Source: Clostridia bacterium
GTDB taxonomy: Bacteria; Bacillota; Clostridia; Peptostreptococcales; Anaerovoracaceae
Direction: 5' to 3'
Assembly: GCA_910575405.1 (NCBI GenBank)
Contig: CAJTER010000024.1
Location: forward strand, 1 to 64,000
DNA length: 64,000 nt
Shown: one piece after another, positions 1 to 7,555 of the stretch
Layout of the letters: each line of letters begins with the position of its first letter
Position numbering within the stretch: the first letter of the stretch is position 1
Position numbers and translations under genes: made by a program
Notes under the pieces: model-generated
What the model was told of the DNA's origin: nothing
Database searches by the model: none
Seen by the model: the letters and a program-made list of their open reading frames with translations, nothing else

Positions 1-78
1 TGGCGAAGCCATGCATTTACCCTTGACACTGGCGGAGCGATGATTAGAATGAATGCCACCAATCAGGAGAAACGTTAA
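1..78 (+). CDS. Possible C-terminal tail of a gene cut by the window edge
   Basis: The first frame is open from base 1 to a TAA at 76-78 (25 codons), ending in the residues NQEKR. It could be the last part of a gene that begins outside the window. I do not recognise it, and so short an open frame can occur by chance. No terminator hairpin is evident just after it. Confidence 0.2.
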   Translation, partial: WRSHAFTLDTGGAMIRMNATNQEKR

Positions 79-372
79 AAAAACAGCCAGCACCATACGA
101 TACTGACTGTACAACAATCTTATTTTGTTTCAATGTCCTCTTGACGGGGAGCGGTTCACAATTCCGATGCGAAAAGCCCCTTTCTCGTTCCATTCGGAAG
201 AAACATTGAAAAAGAGAAATTTCTAAAAATTTAAATGTTATTTATTTACTTTTTAGTGATTTATGGTACTATGATTCCGTTCATACATTTATTTCCTTTT
301 TATGATGAAACCGTATTTCGCCAAGTGGATTGTATTAAGCAAAAAGAGGAGCTATAATAAGGAGGAACAGAC
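79..372. other. Intergenic stretch ahead of the Rpn pseudogene
   Basis: No coding frame of substance is seen. The right half is A+T-rich and presumably held the promoter of the following gene. A ribosome site (AAGGAGG) lies at about 359-365, spaced well for the ATG at 373. No riboswitch or clear terminator was recognised. Confidence 0.4.
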
Positions 373-1212
373 ATGGATCAACGAAATCAACTGAATCAAT
401 TAAAACCGTTAAAAGAATTGAATTTGATGGATCGGTTTCTGGAGGACTTGTCCCTGCGAGGGACGAGCAGCGGAAATTCCCCCGTCATATGTCACAGGGC
501 TTTAGCCCGTGGTGACCAACGACGACGCGGAGGCTGCCGATCATACGGAATTTATGGAACTGCTTTTGACCATTATCTTCGGGAAAAAGGTCTCCCTGCG
601 CTATCCGCCGCAAACGGAAAAGGAAGTTAGTGTACTGACCACCTGCCCAAACGGAGCCGGTATTACCAGGGCCTTTTGGACAGCAAGCTGCTGGATCCGG
701 GGAGTATTAACTATAACCGGCTAAACGATGTGTATATTATTGTCATTATGTCCTTTGATCTCTTTCGCAAGGGGCTACACTGGTATACCTTCCAAATGGG
801 CTGTAGCGAGATCCCGGGACTGCAGCTGAAGGATGGAGCAACCCGTATCTTCCTGAGTACGAAGGAGGCGAAGGCGAAGGGCGTGAGTCCGGAGCTGATT
901 GGGCTGCTACGTTATTTTGAAGAAACGACAGATGCAATGGCGGAGCAGTCAGGCAGCCTGCGGATTCGGCGGATGCAGGAAATCGTGCAGCCCATCAAAG
1001 CGGATGAGAATGTGGGGGTGAAATACGTGCAGGCATGGGAAGAAAAGGAACTAAAGCGGCAGGAAGGATTTCAGGAAGGGCTGGAACAGGGACATTTTGA
1101 AATGCTGGGCAGGCTGGTTCAGAAGGGAACCTTAACTCTGGAAGCCACCGCCAATGAATTGAACAGGAAGCGGGAGGAATTTCTGAGCTGGTATCAGACG
1201 CAACGGAACTGA
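373..1212 (+). pseudogene. Decayed Rpn/PD-(D/E)XK nuclease family transposase-like gene
   Basis: Three pieces in two frames match the family of Rpn recombination-promoting nucleases/putative transposases common in Clostridia. The N-terminal LKELNLMDRFL is at 406-440 (frame 1). The segment HTEFMELLLTIIFGKK and YPPQTEKEV lies around 540-627 (frame 2). The C-terminal part, from KRSRYYQGLLDSKLL near 648 through DVYIIVIMSFDLF, a charged helix and WYQTQ to the stop at 1212, is again in frame 1. Between TEKEV and KRSRYYQ the family normally has the catalytic Asp...Glu-x-Gln core, and it is missing here. About 65 bp between MDRFL and the frame-2 part reads as foreign and contains two small palindromes (451-463 and 491-516). 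The start is clear (AAGGAGG, ATG 373), so this was once expressed. It is inactive as a nuclease by any reading. Confidence 0.75.
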
Positions 1213-1280
1213 TGTCTATCCTGTATCCGATCCAGCGGGCGCGGTTTACAAGGTATGAAATCCCGTGGTATAGATATGTG

Positions 1281-1329
1281 AAAATGGAGATGCCGCATTA
1301 AAGTGTTTCTAATGTGGCATCTCCATTTT
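1281..1329. terminator. Long stem-loop terminator between pseudogene and catabolic operon
   Basis: Arms of 20 bases (1281-1300 and 1310-1329) pair with one G-T mismatch around a 9-base loop, with A4 at one end and T4 at the other. It sits between the end of the Rpn pseudogene (plus) and the end of the flavoenzyme operon (minus), so it can serve both directions. Confidence 0.7.
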
Positions 1330-1429
1330 GAGTTGGTTTTCCGGCGGATTTGGCCTTTGCTTTATGAAACTGCCGGACCCATCTGCCATGGTATCCCTGC
1401 CTGCATCTGCAAAGCTTCTCATGCCGGGT

Positions 1430-2602
1430 TCAGCGCTTTCTGTCATCTCCCGTAAAGGCGTCAATGGGCATAAAGCGGTTGAATTTCAGCTTGCTGATAT
1501 CCGCCCCTAGAGGCTGTTCCAGCATCAATTCGCTGAGTACCTTGCCCACTGGCGCCGATATGCCGAAGCCGTGCCCGGAAAAGCCGCAGGCCGCGTACAG
1601 TCCCGGAATTTCGTCGATGGCTTCGATGCAGCACATGTCATCCGGCGTCCGGTCATGCCACCCGCTCCAGGAGCGGACGATTTTGATGTTCTCAAGGCTT
1701 GGGAAGAGATCCGTAAGGCCCTTGATTCCCGAGGGAACGTTGTCCGGTGTAAGGGTAAATTCCACGTGGTTTCCTTCCCTCTGAAAGGCGCCGATGCGGC
1801 TGCCTCCGCCCATGACAATGGAGCCGTGTATGGTCTGTGTTCCGTAATATCCGCCTTTTGAGCCGATGAAGATTTCATCCAGGATCCGGGGAACCGGCTC
1901 TGTTACAAAGATTTCGCACAGGGCGTGTGTAAAGGGAACATCCAGACTGACGGAGTTTAAGAGCGCCCTGCTGCCAAAGCAGGCGGTAATGCAGATTTTA
2001 TCTGCTTCGTAAATATGGCCGCATTCTGTTACCACCCGTTTTGCCCGGCCTTTGACTGTCTCAATGGAAACGGCTTTTTCGTGGTCATAGTACTTTGCTC
2101 CCAGAGCTCTGGCCTTTGAATAAAGGCCCAGGGTTGTCTTCAGAGGGTTTGACCAGGTATCCTCTTCACAGTGGGCAGCCCCTGCGATGCGCTCTGAAAA
2201 CTGGGGAACCCGCTTTCTCAATTCCGTTCCATCCATATATTCGATATGCATACCGTATTTTTTGGCAATTGGCCAGAATTTCTGCATGTTCTCCATTTCA
2301 TCATCAGTAAGGGCATTTCTGTAGCCACCTGTTTTGCGGAATTCAATGTCAACATCCAGCTCCTTTTGCAGCCTTGGCCAGATTTCCGTTACGCCGTACA
2401 TGCCCAGGGAAAGCTCCGGCTCTCCTCTGGTGTTCATTTTATTCTGGCCGCCGTTTCTTACAGAAGAGCCATTTCCCACCGTATCTTTTTCAAGTACAGT
2501 AACCGAACGGCCTGCTGAGGACAGGAAATACGCGGCTGCATTGCCGACAGCGCCGCTGCCGATTATGATAATATCTGATTTTCTTACTTCTTTGCTGCTC
2601 AT
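1430..2602 (-). CDS. FAD-dependent DAO-family dehydrogenase, beta subunit
   Basis: The 390-aa protein belongs to the D-amino-acid-oxidase/glycine-oxidase fold (DAO family). A dinucleotide-binding GSGAVGNAAAYFL follows a hydrophobic strand at about residues 12-30. SVRNGGQNKM comes after it, and the C-terminal GLYAACGFSGHGFGISAPVG is the typical second FAD-contacting motif. In this family the beta subunit oxidises an amine or imino acid (sarcosine, proline, glycine or opines). The substrate here cannot be read from sequence. The start was placed at the ATG at 2602 because AGGAGG precedes it; the frame is open further upstream but there runs through the preceding gene. It is the last gene of the 7256-to-1430 operon and overlaps the ribosome site with the end of the BFD-like subunit. 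Confidence 0.85.
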   Translation of the reverse strand: MSSKEVRKSDIIIIGSGAVGNAAAYFLSSAGRSVTVLEKDTVGNGSSVRNGGQNKMNTRGEPELSLGMYGVTEIWPRLQKELDVDIEFRKTGGYRNALTDDEMENMQKFWPIAKKYGMHIEYMDGTELRKRVPQFSERIAGAAHCEEDTWSNPLKTTLGLYSKARALGAKYYDHEKAVSIETVKGRAKRVVTECGHIYEADKICITACFGSRALLNSVSLDVPFTHALCEIFVTEPVPRILDEIFIGSKGGYYGTQTIHGSIVMGGGSRIGAFQREGNHVEFTLTPDNVPSGIKGLTDLFPSLENIKIVRSWSGWHDRTPDDMCCIEAIDEIPGLYAACGFSGHGFGISAPVGKVLSELMLEQPLGADISKLKFNRFMPIDAFTGDDRKR

Positions 2603-2603
2603 A

Positions 2604-2936
2604 TTAGTCCTCCTCTCCTCTGCAGTCTGCGTACACTTTTGCGGTGACCGGTCTTGCCGGCGGTCTTGGCGTAGCCTCTTCCAGCTCTGCCGGTGAAATT
2701 CCCAGCTCTCTTGCCACAATATCTTTCACATTCCTTCCGCAGGTCAGTCCCTGGCATAATCCCATGCCAGCCCGCAGATACCGCTTAATTTCGTTGATGG
2801 TATACATCCCATCGTAAACCGCTTTTCTGATTTCGCCTTTTGTGATTTCCTCACATCTGCATATAATGAGATCATCGTCAGGCTGAGCGGTAAATTCTCC
2901 TATGGGTTTTGTCCGGTCGAATACTTTATATTCCAT
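2604..2936 (-). CDS. BFD-like [2Fe-2S] protein, small subunit of the dehydrogenase
   Basis: A 110-aa protein with the bacterioferritin-associated-ferredoxin-like [2Fe-2S] domain. Cysteines are CRC at about residues 26-28 and CQGLTC at about 61-66 (C-x-C ... C-x4-C). Such domains occur fused to, or as a separate subunit with, HcnB/sarcosine-oxidase-type alpha chains and pass electrons from the flavin. It lies 5 bp after the alpha-subunit gene and its stop overlaps the ribosome site of the beta subunit, so the three are surely translated together. The C-terminal 30 residues (proline-rich, then acidic) lie outside the domain. Confidence 0.85.
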   Translation of the reverse strand: MEYKVFDRTKPIGEFTAQPDDDLIICRCEEITKGEIRKAVYDGMYTINEIKRYLRAGMGLCQGLTCGRNVKDIVARELGISPAELEEATPRPPARPVTAKVYADCRGEED

Positions 2937-2941
2937 TTTGC

Positions 2942-4513
2942 CTATACCTCCTTTTTGAAGAACCGAGCGGTCATCGCATACTCTCTGGGAACTCGCATTG
3001 TAAGAACTGCCGTCTTATCAAAGGCGTTTGTATCCTGAACTTTGACTACTTCCGCATCGCAGACAGGCCTGCCGCTCCTGTCAAGGCCCTTTCCTCTGTC
3101 GCCAGCCTGAGGCAGCGGCAGGAACTCATAAGGCAGCGTTACTGTCCCATATGTACCGTCTTCATCTTCATTTACCAGGAAGATGGCCTGGCCCGGACAT
3201 GCCGCTACACATGCTCCGCAATTTTTGCACACAGAATCCTCTGTTACTGCAGGAAGATCGGTAATGCGTTCACCCACTTTAATGCAGCCGAAGGGGCACG
3301 CCTCCTGGCATGGATCGCAAGGTATATTTTGGGAACATTCGATAACCGGATGCACGCCCTCCTTCTTTACGACGCCTGGATAAGTCTCCATTTCATTCGC
3401 ATCCATGTATCCCCTCTCAAGCAGAGACGCGGAAACCGGCAGACCCTCATCTGTTTTCTCAATTTTCTTTCCCTTATTCTGAGGCGCAAACATGCCCTGC
3501 CTCAGCTTTTCCAGTGAAGCGGTCCTTTCCTCCACCTGTGTTTTGAAGGTGTCTTCTTCGATCCATCCTGCGTATTTCGCGGCGGCAAGCCCGGTAATAT
3601 GTCCTTCTATCATGGCGGAGCTCGCCTCTTCAATTCCGGAAACATCGCCGGCTGCAAAAATTCCAGGAATGGAGGTTGCGCCGTATTCATCACATGCCGG
3701 CACCAGCCCTCCGACCTCTTTCATTTCACAGCCAGTCATTCTCACCAGCTGGCTCATGGGATTCAGGCCTACGGCAACGCACACTGTATCTGCCTCCATC
3801 TCCTTTTCTGTTCCCGGTATGATCCGGAATTTCTCATCCACCTGGCCGATAACAACGCTCTCCACGTGATCCGTTCCCTTTGCCTCTACGATGGTATGGG
3901 AGAGGTAAAAGGGCACGCCTGTGCGGGCAACCTTGGCCGCGTGGACTCCGTAGCCTCCTACTCTGGGAGCCGCGTCAATGAGCGCCTCTACCTGGCAGCC
4001 CGCCTGCAGGAGCTGAAAGCTTACCACAAGACCTACATTTCCAGTTCCCATCATTACGATTTTGTTTCCCGGCATCACGCCGTGGAGATTCATCATGGTC
4101 TGGGCAGCGCCTGCGCCTAACACCCCCGGCAGATCCCAGCCTTTGAAGGGAATCATTCTCTCCGCCGCGCCTGTAGCCACGATAATCGCCTCGGCCCGGT
4201 AGTTCTCAATATGATCGCCTCTGTTTACTGAGATGCACTTTTCCGGGTATATGCCGATAACGGTTGAAGAAAGATGGACTTCTACGCCTGCTGTTTCCGC
4301 CTCTTTCAGGAGCTCTCCTCCAATGTTGATGCCTCTTATTTTTGCTTTATGTTCCTTTGAGCCAAAAAACTTGTGGATCTGTTTGAACAGCTGTCCTCCC
4401 GGCTTTTCATTTTCATCAAATAAAGCAGTTCGCATTCCGGCTTTTGCGCCTTCAATTGCAGCTGACAGCCCTGCGGGACCCGCTCCAATCACAATCAGGT
4501 CGTAACGTTTCAT
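2942..4513 (-). CDS. FAD/NAD-binding dehydrogenase alpha subunit with inserted 2x[4Fe-4S] ferredoxin domain
   Basis: A 523-aa pyridine-nucleotide-disulfide-oxidoreductase-type protein related to HcnB and sarcosine/opine oxidase alpha subunits. It has GAGPAGLSAA at residues 10-19 (FAD), GTGNVG at about 157 (NAD(P)) and GIFAAGDVSG at about 285 (second FAD contact). A ferredoxin module follows at about 395-440, with one unusual CxxCxxxCxxxC set (IPCDPCQEACPFGC) and one canonical CxxCxxCxxxCP set. Aerobic relatives lack such clusters. Here they suggest electron delivery to ferredoxin or another low-potential carrier, which is inference. Its ATG overlaps the TGA of the upstream 2Fe-2S gene (ATGA). 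Confidence 0.85.
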   Translation of the reverse strand: MKRYDLIVIGAGPAGLSAAIEGAKAGMRTALFDENEKPGGQLFKQIHKFFGSKEHKAKIRGINIGGELLKEAETAGVEVHLSSTVIGIYPEKCISVNRGDHIENYRAEAIIVATGAAERMIPFKGWDLPGVLGAGAAQTMMNLHGVMPGNKIVMMGTGNVGLVVSFQLLQAGCQVEALIDAAPRVGGYGVHAAKVARTGVPFYLSHTIVEAKGTDHVESVVIGQVDEKFRIIPGTEKEMEADTVCVAVGLNPMSQLVRMTGCEMKEVGGLVPACDEYGATSIPGIFAAGDVSGIEEASSAMIEGHITGLAAAKYAGWIEEDTFKTQVEERTASLEKLRQGMFAPQNKGKKIEKTDEGLPVSASLLERGYMDANEMETYPGVVKKEGVHPVIECSQNIPCDPCQEACPFGCIKVGERITDLPAVTEDSVCKNCGACVAACPGQAIFLVNEDEDGTYGTVTLPYEFLPLPQAGDRGKGLDRSGRPVCDAEVVKVQDTNAFDKTAVLTMRVPREYAMTARFFKKEV

Positions 4514-4830
4514 TCTTCTGTTCCCTCCTTTGCTGATAATCCATACTGCGTCTGAACCCGCATTCCTTCCTTGAGGGGTGTGATACAGGTTCTCACATTA
4601 ATTTCGCCGTCCACGACCATTACACAGTCGGTACATCTGCCGATTGCGCAGAAAATACCTCTCGGCCTGCCATTCCTTCTTGTATGGCGGTGGGTCGTCA
4701 CTCCGGCGGCCCGCAGCGCCGCTGCAATGGGTTCGTCCTCATACCCTTCCATCTCTTTACCGTCAAAATAGAATTTTACTTTTCTGCCTTTCTCATATTC
4801 CCCCAGTATTGGGTGTTTTGCGATTCTCAT
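4510..4830 (-). CDS. HcnA-like [2Fe-2S] ferredoxin-fold subunit
   Basis: A 106-aa protein of the (2Fe-2S)-binding HcnA/sarcosine-oxidase-type small subunit family. The N-terminal beta-grasp segment VKFYFDGKEMEGYEDEPIAAAL is followed by GIFCAIGRCTDCVMVVDG and, later, VRTC, which supply the four cluster cysteines. The ATG at 4830 is preferred over one at 4848 because TAGGAGAG lies between them at correct spacing. It is translationally coupled to the alpha subunit by a 4-bp overlap. Confidence 0.85.
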   Translation of the reverse strand: MRIAKHPILGEYEKGRKVKFYFDGKEMEGYEDEPIAAALRAAGVTTHRHTRRNGRPRGIFCAIGRCTDCVMVVDGEINVRTCITPLKEGMRVQTQYGLSAKEGTEE

Positions 4831-4890
4831 TTTGCTCTCTCCTATCAACTGACATCTTTTATCATCAAAGCTTTTTTATTAAAATTACAT

Positions 4891-5130
4891 TTATTCCTCA
4901 TCTTCATTATAAGCGAAAACGCCCCGCTTCACTTCCAAAAGATAGGCGATAAAACAGCACGGCCCAAAGAGGAAGTTGACTATAATGAGAAACCAGAACA
5001 ATGCGCTGGTGCCTCCGTAGAATCCCAGCGGGACCAGGATGCTGAGAAGTACCGTGATTACGGCCAGGATGTTTCCTATCTTGTGTTTCTTTTCCTGAGA
5101 CATAGGAACATTTGTCTTTTTATCTGTCAT
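4891..5130 (-). CDS. Small two-helix membrane protein beside the symporter
   Basis: A 79-aa protein with a charged N-terminus, two hydrophobic segments (about residues 20-40 and 45-65) and an acidic tail. It has AGGAGG seven bases ahead of its ATG. It lies 15 bp after the SSS symporter gene, so it may be a small accessory subunit of the transporter. I do not recognise a family; the partnership with the symporter is inference from position. Confidence 0.7.
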   Translation of the reverse strand: MTDKKTNVPMSQEKKHKIGNILAVITVLLSILVPLGFYGGTSALFWFLIIVNFLFGPCCFIAYLLEVKRGVFAYNEDEE

Positions 5131-5145
5131 AATATACCTCCTGAT

Positions 5146-6582
5146 TTATTCTAATACCTGCCTGTTTTCCGGCTTATAGGTGGCAAAGCATGCGATAAAG
5201 TAAACGATTCCGCCAAAGATCCAGGTTGCCACGCTGGAAGGGATTCCAAAGGGAGCCTGAAGCATAAACTGCCACGCGATGTAAAACAGGATACCTGCGA
5301 CAATTGCCGTAAGCCCGCCTGCCGCAGTCTTTCTCTTGAAGAAAAATCCTCCCAGAATGGGGATTAAAAATACTGCAACCTGGAAGCCTCCGATAACAGC
5401 CCAGGCGTTGCCAATGCCGTTTCTCCACAGATACGTTCCGCAGATAATAAACAGACCGATGAGCACGATGACGACTTTCGTTCCCTTGAGCACACTCTGG
5501 TCGGAAAGATCCGGCTTGAACATATCCTTGTAAATGTCTTTCACCAGGATACCGCCTGTAATGAGCATATCCGCGCTTACGGTTGACATTACAGCTGCAA
5601 TAAGGGCGGCTACAAAGAGGCCTCTCGCACCTGCAGGCAGCACCTCAAAGATGGTTGCCCAGTAGCCTTCCGAAAACGTACTGGCATCCGGGTGTATGAC
5701 GGAAGAAGCAAGACCTGCAACGACCATAGCTGTACTGAATACCAGACCGATTACCAGCATGAGGGAATAGGCAACTTTAATATCTCCTCCTTCTTTTGCT
5801 GCTCCAAATCTCTGGTAACTCTGGGCGTTTACATAAAGGGCTGCTGCGGAAATGACGTATCCAAAGGCGGTTGCGAAAGTCTGGTGTCCGGTAAGACTGA
5901 GTTTCTCCGGATCGCTTGCTGTTACAGCGTCGAGGAATCCGCCTGCCCCGTTGAAATGAAGATATACGCCAAGAAGCACTGCTCCCGCGGATACGGTCAT
6001 AACCATGAACTGAATCAAATCCGTAACCGCAAGACCCCACATGCCAGCCATTGTGGTATAAATAATGATGGCAACTCCGGCCACTACCATGGTAGCCCAG
6101 AGAGGTACGCCCGCTACCAGATGAAGCACATCACCTGCCGCAAAGAGCAGCGCGCAGCAGTACAAAATGGAGGCCATGGGAACGATACTTGCCAGAACTC
6201 CCGCCGGCTTATTGTAAAAGTAACGAATCATATCCGGCAGCGTAATAATCCAGTCCGGCAGCTTATCCCTGGTCATGGGGCCAATCCATAATGCCAGCGG
6301 CAGTCTCAGAAAACAGCCTGGCACTACGTAAAAGAGGACAATGGAAATTCCCAGGGTGGCCCCTAATTCACCTAGCCCTACAATAGTCCAGGAATCATAC
6401 CATGCCGCTCCGGCCACGCCGATGAGAACCGGTATGGTCAGTCTCCTGGATGCCACAAAGAAACTCTTAAAATTTTTGCTTGCTTTTCTATGCATTACAA
6501 AACCGACACTCATAACACCAACAAAATATGCGATAAGAACAATCCAATCTGCCGCACCCCATAATTCTTTAAAATCTATCAT
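5146..6582 (-). CDS. Sodium:solute symporter (SSS family)
   Basis: A 478-aa polytopic membrane protein with about 13 hydrophobic segments and the SSS hallmarks: an N-terminal AYFVGVMSVGFVMHRKASK, then FVASRRLTIPVLIGVAGAAWYDSWT, and DMLITGGILVKDIYKD in the seventh-to-eighth helix region. SSS members import proline, pantothenate, sugars, amines and other solutes with Na+. The specificity is unknown, but the operon position says it imports the substrate of the flavin dehydrogenase encoded downstream. The start has GGAAGGAGG directly upstream. A 9-bp direct repeat (CTGACGCGC twice) lies in the gap before it. Confidence 0.9.
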   Translation of the reverse strand: MIDFKELWGAADWIVLIAYFVGVMSVGFVMHRKASKNFKSFFVASRRLTIPVLIGVAGAAWYDSWTIVGLGELGATLGISIVLFYVVPGCFLRLPLALWIGPMTRDKLPDWIITLPDMIRYFYNKPAGVLASIVPMASILYCCALLFAAGDVLHLVAGVPLWATMVVAGVAIIIYTTMAGMWGLAVTDLIQFMVMTVSAGAVLLGVYLHFNGAGGFLDAVTASDPEKLSLTGHQTFATAFGYVISAAALYVNAQSYQRFGAAKEGGDIKVAYSLMLVIGLVFSTAMVVAGLASSVIHPDASTFSEGYWATIFEVLPAGARGLFVAALIAAVMSTVSADMLITGGILVKDIYKDMFKPDLSDQSVLKGTKVVIVLIGLFIICGTYLWRNGIGNAWAVIGGFQVAVFLIPILGGFFFKRKTAAGGLTAIVAGILFYIAWQFMLQAPFGIPSSVATWIFGGIVYFIACFATYKPENRQVLE

Positions 6583-6656
6583 GTCTTCCTCCTTCCTGAC
6601 GCGCCTGACGCGCCATCCGGGTAGTTTTGAAAGTTTCCTTTCAAGCTTTGGTTTCC

Positions 6657-7256
6657 TTAAACGTTGAGTCTTACTCTCAGGCCCGAAATGTGCTCGCTCT
6701 TTGCGCCGAACCGATCCTGATACGCAAATTTTTCATACTGCCTGCCTCTGCACTCCAGATTCAGCAAAACGGCCTGGCGGACAAAGAACTGCTTACGTTC
6801 AAGCGTAATCTCAGGAATTGCGTGAAAAACTTTTCGTAAATACTGCCATTTGGCGTATTCCATACTATTGCGGACTGCCTCCTGCTCGGTACAGCTGGCT
6901 TTCATGAACCTGCCCTCCATAGCGTCTTTCCGCAATTGTACAAGCTCCAAATCATCGAAAAGATCATAGTGAAAAGCATGGGCCTCATTCATATCAAATA
7001 CCACTCCGATCTGCCCGTCCCTGTCAAAAGGACTCAGTCTGCCAGCCTCCTCCTTTTTTGAACCTCTTACCAGACTGTAATGAAACACAAGAAACAGGTA
7101 GGGTACGTACACCGGTTCCGTGGAAAGAAGCTTGTATTTTACCGGGCAGAACAGGCCAAAGAGCTTTGGATGAATCTGTTTCATTTTCAGCTCCACAGCT
7201 TCGGCTGCATCATATATATTGGACGTCTTCATAATATAAGAGCTTTCTTGTTTCAC
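6657..7256 (-). CDS. Uncharacterised protein, first gene of the sigma-54 operon
   Basis: A 199-aa soluble protein that I cannot assign. It is mixed alpha/beta in look, with hydrophobic VYVPYLFLVFHYSLVRG in the first half, an acidic GQIGVVFDMNEAHAFHYDLFDDLELVQL in the middle and a basic C-terminal third. The GTG at 7256 is chosen because AGGAGG lies six bases upstream. An earlier in-frame ATG at 7295 lacks a ribosome site. It is the first gene after the predicted sigma-54 promoter (start near 7331), so it is probably co-expressed with the symporter and dehydrogenase. A role in handling the substrate or assembling the complex is only a guess. Confidence 0.7.
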   Translation of the reverse strand: MKQESSYIMKTSNIYDAAEAVELKMKQIHPKLFGLFCPVKYKLLSTEPVYVPYLFLVFHYSLVRGSKKEEAGRLSPFDRDGQIGVVFDMNEAHAFHYDLFDDLELVQLRKDAMEGRFMKASCTEQEAVRNSMEYAKWQYLRKVFHAIPEITLERKQFFVRQAVLLNLECRGRQYEKFAYQDRFGAKSEHISGLRVRLNV

Positions 7257-7342
7257 AATGCACCTCCTGCCTGAATCAAAGACTCCCGTTTCCATTTCTT
7301 CATACGGATTGTAGCGCTTCCGGAAGCTACATGTTTATTAAT

Positions 7343-7359
7343 TGCAAAAATCAGACCAA
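7343..7359 (-). promoter_or_regulatory. Sigma-54 (-24/-12) promoter of the catabolic operon
   Basis: Read on the minus strand the site is TTGGTCTGATTTTTGCA, against the consensus YTGGCACGRNNNTTGCW. The invariant GG (7357-7356) and GC (7345-7344) are ten bases apart, as RpoN requires. Transcription should start near 7331, about 75 bases before the GTG of the first gene. A sigma-54 activator gene and two palindromes lie immediately upstream. Confidence 0.8.
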
Positions 7360-7417
7360 CCTTTTTTACCGTTAGTTTCCCTTTTTTCCGAAAATTTTGT
7401 TGGTTTTTGCGTTTCTT

Positions 7418-7457
7418 TTATGCATAGGCGCATAACCAATTATGCCGCCGCGCATAA
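7418..7457. promoter_or_regulatory. Pair of palindromic enhancer sites (UAS) for the sigma-54 activator
   Basis: Two copies of TTATGC-N6-GCATAA stand at 7418-7435 and 7440-7457. The arms are identical and perfect, the starts are 22 bp apart (two helical turns) and the N6 cores differ. They lie about 85-125 bp upstream of the predicted start, the usual place for sites bound by the Fis-type domain of a sigma-54 activator. Confidence 0.75.
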
Positions 7458-7477
7458 GTTCCCTAATTTTTGCAGGA

Positions 7478-7525
7478 TCAAAAAAAACACTTCAAATGCA
7501 TTCGTTAAAATCCAATGCACTGAAG
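7478..7525 (-). terminator. Terminator of the sigma-54 activator gene
   Basis: On the minus strand CTTCAGTGCATT pairs with AATGCATTTGAAG around an 11-base loop (hairpin 7490-7525), followed by a run of eight T (7487-7480). It begins 30 bp after the stop of the activator gene and separates it from the operon it should control. Confidence 0.75.
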
Positions 7526-7555
7526 CGCTCTTTGAGCCGCTGGCCGCAGCCGCGA

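Noticed and set aside
373-1212. An active transposable element
   Set aside because: The catalytic core is missing, frames are shifted, and no terminal inverted repeats or target duplication were found.
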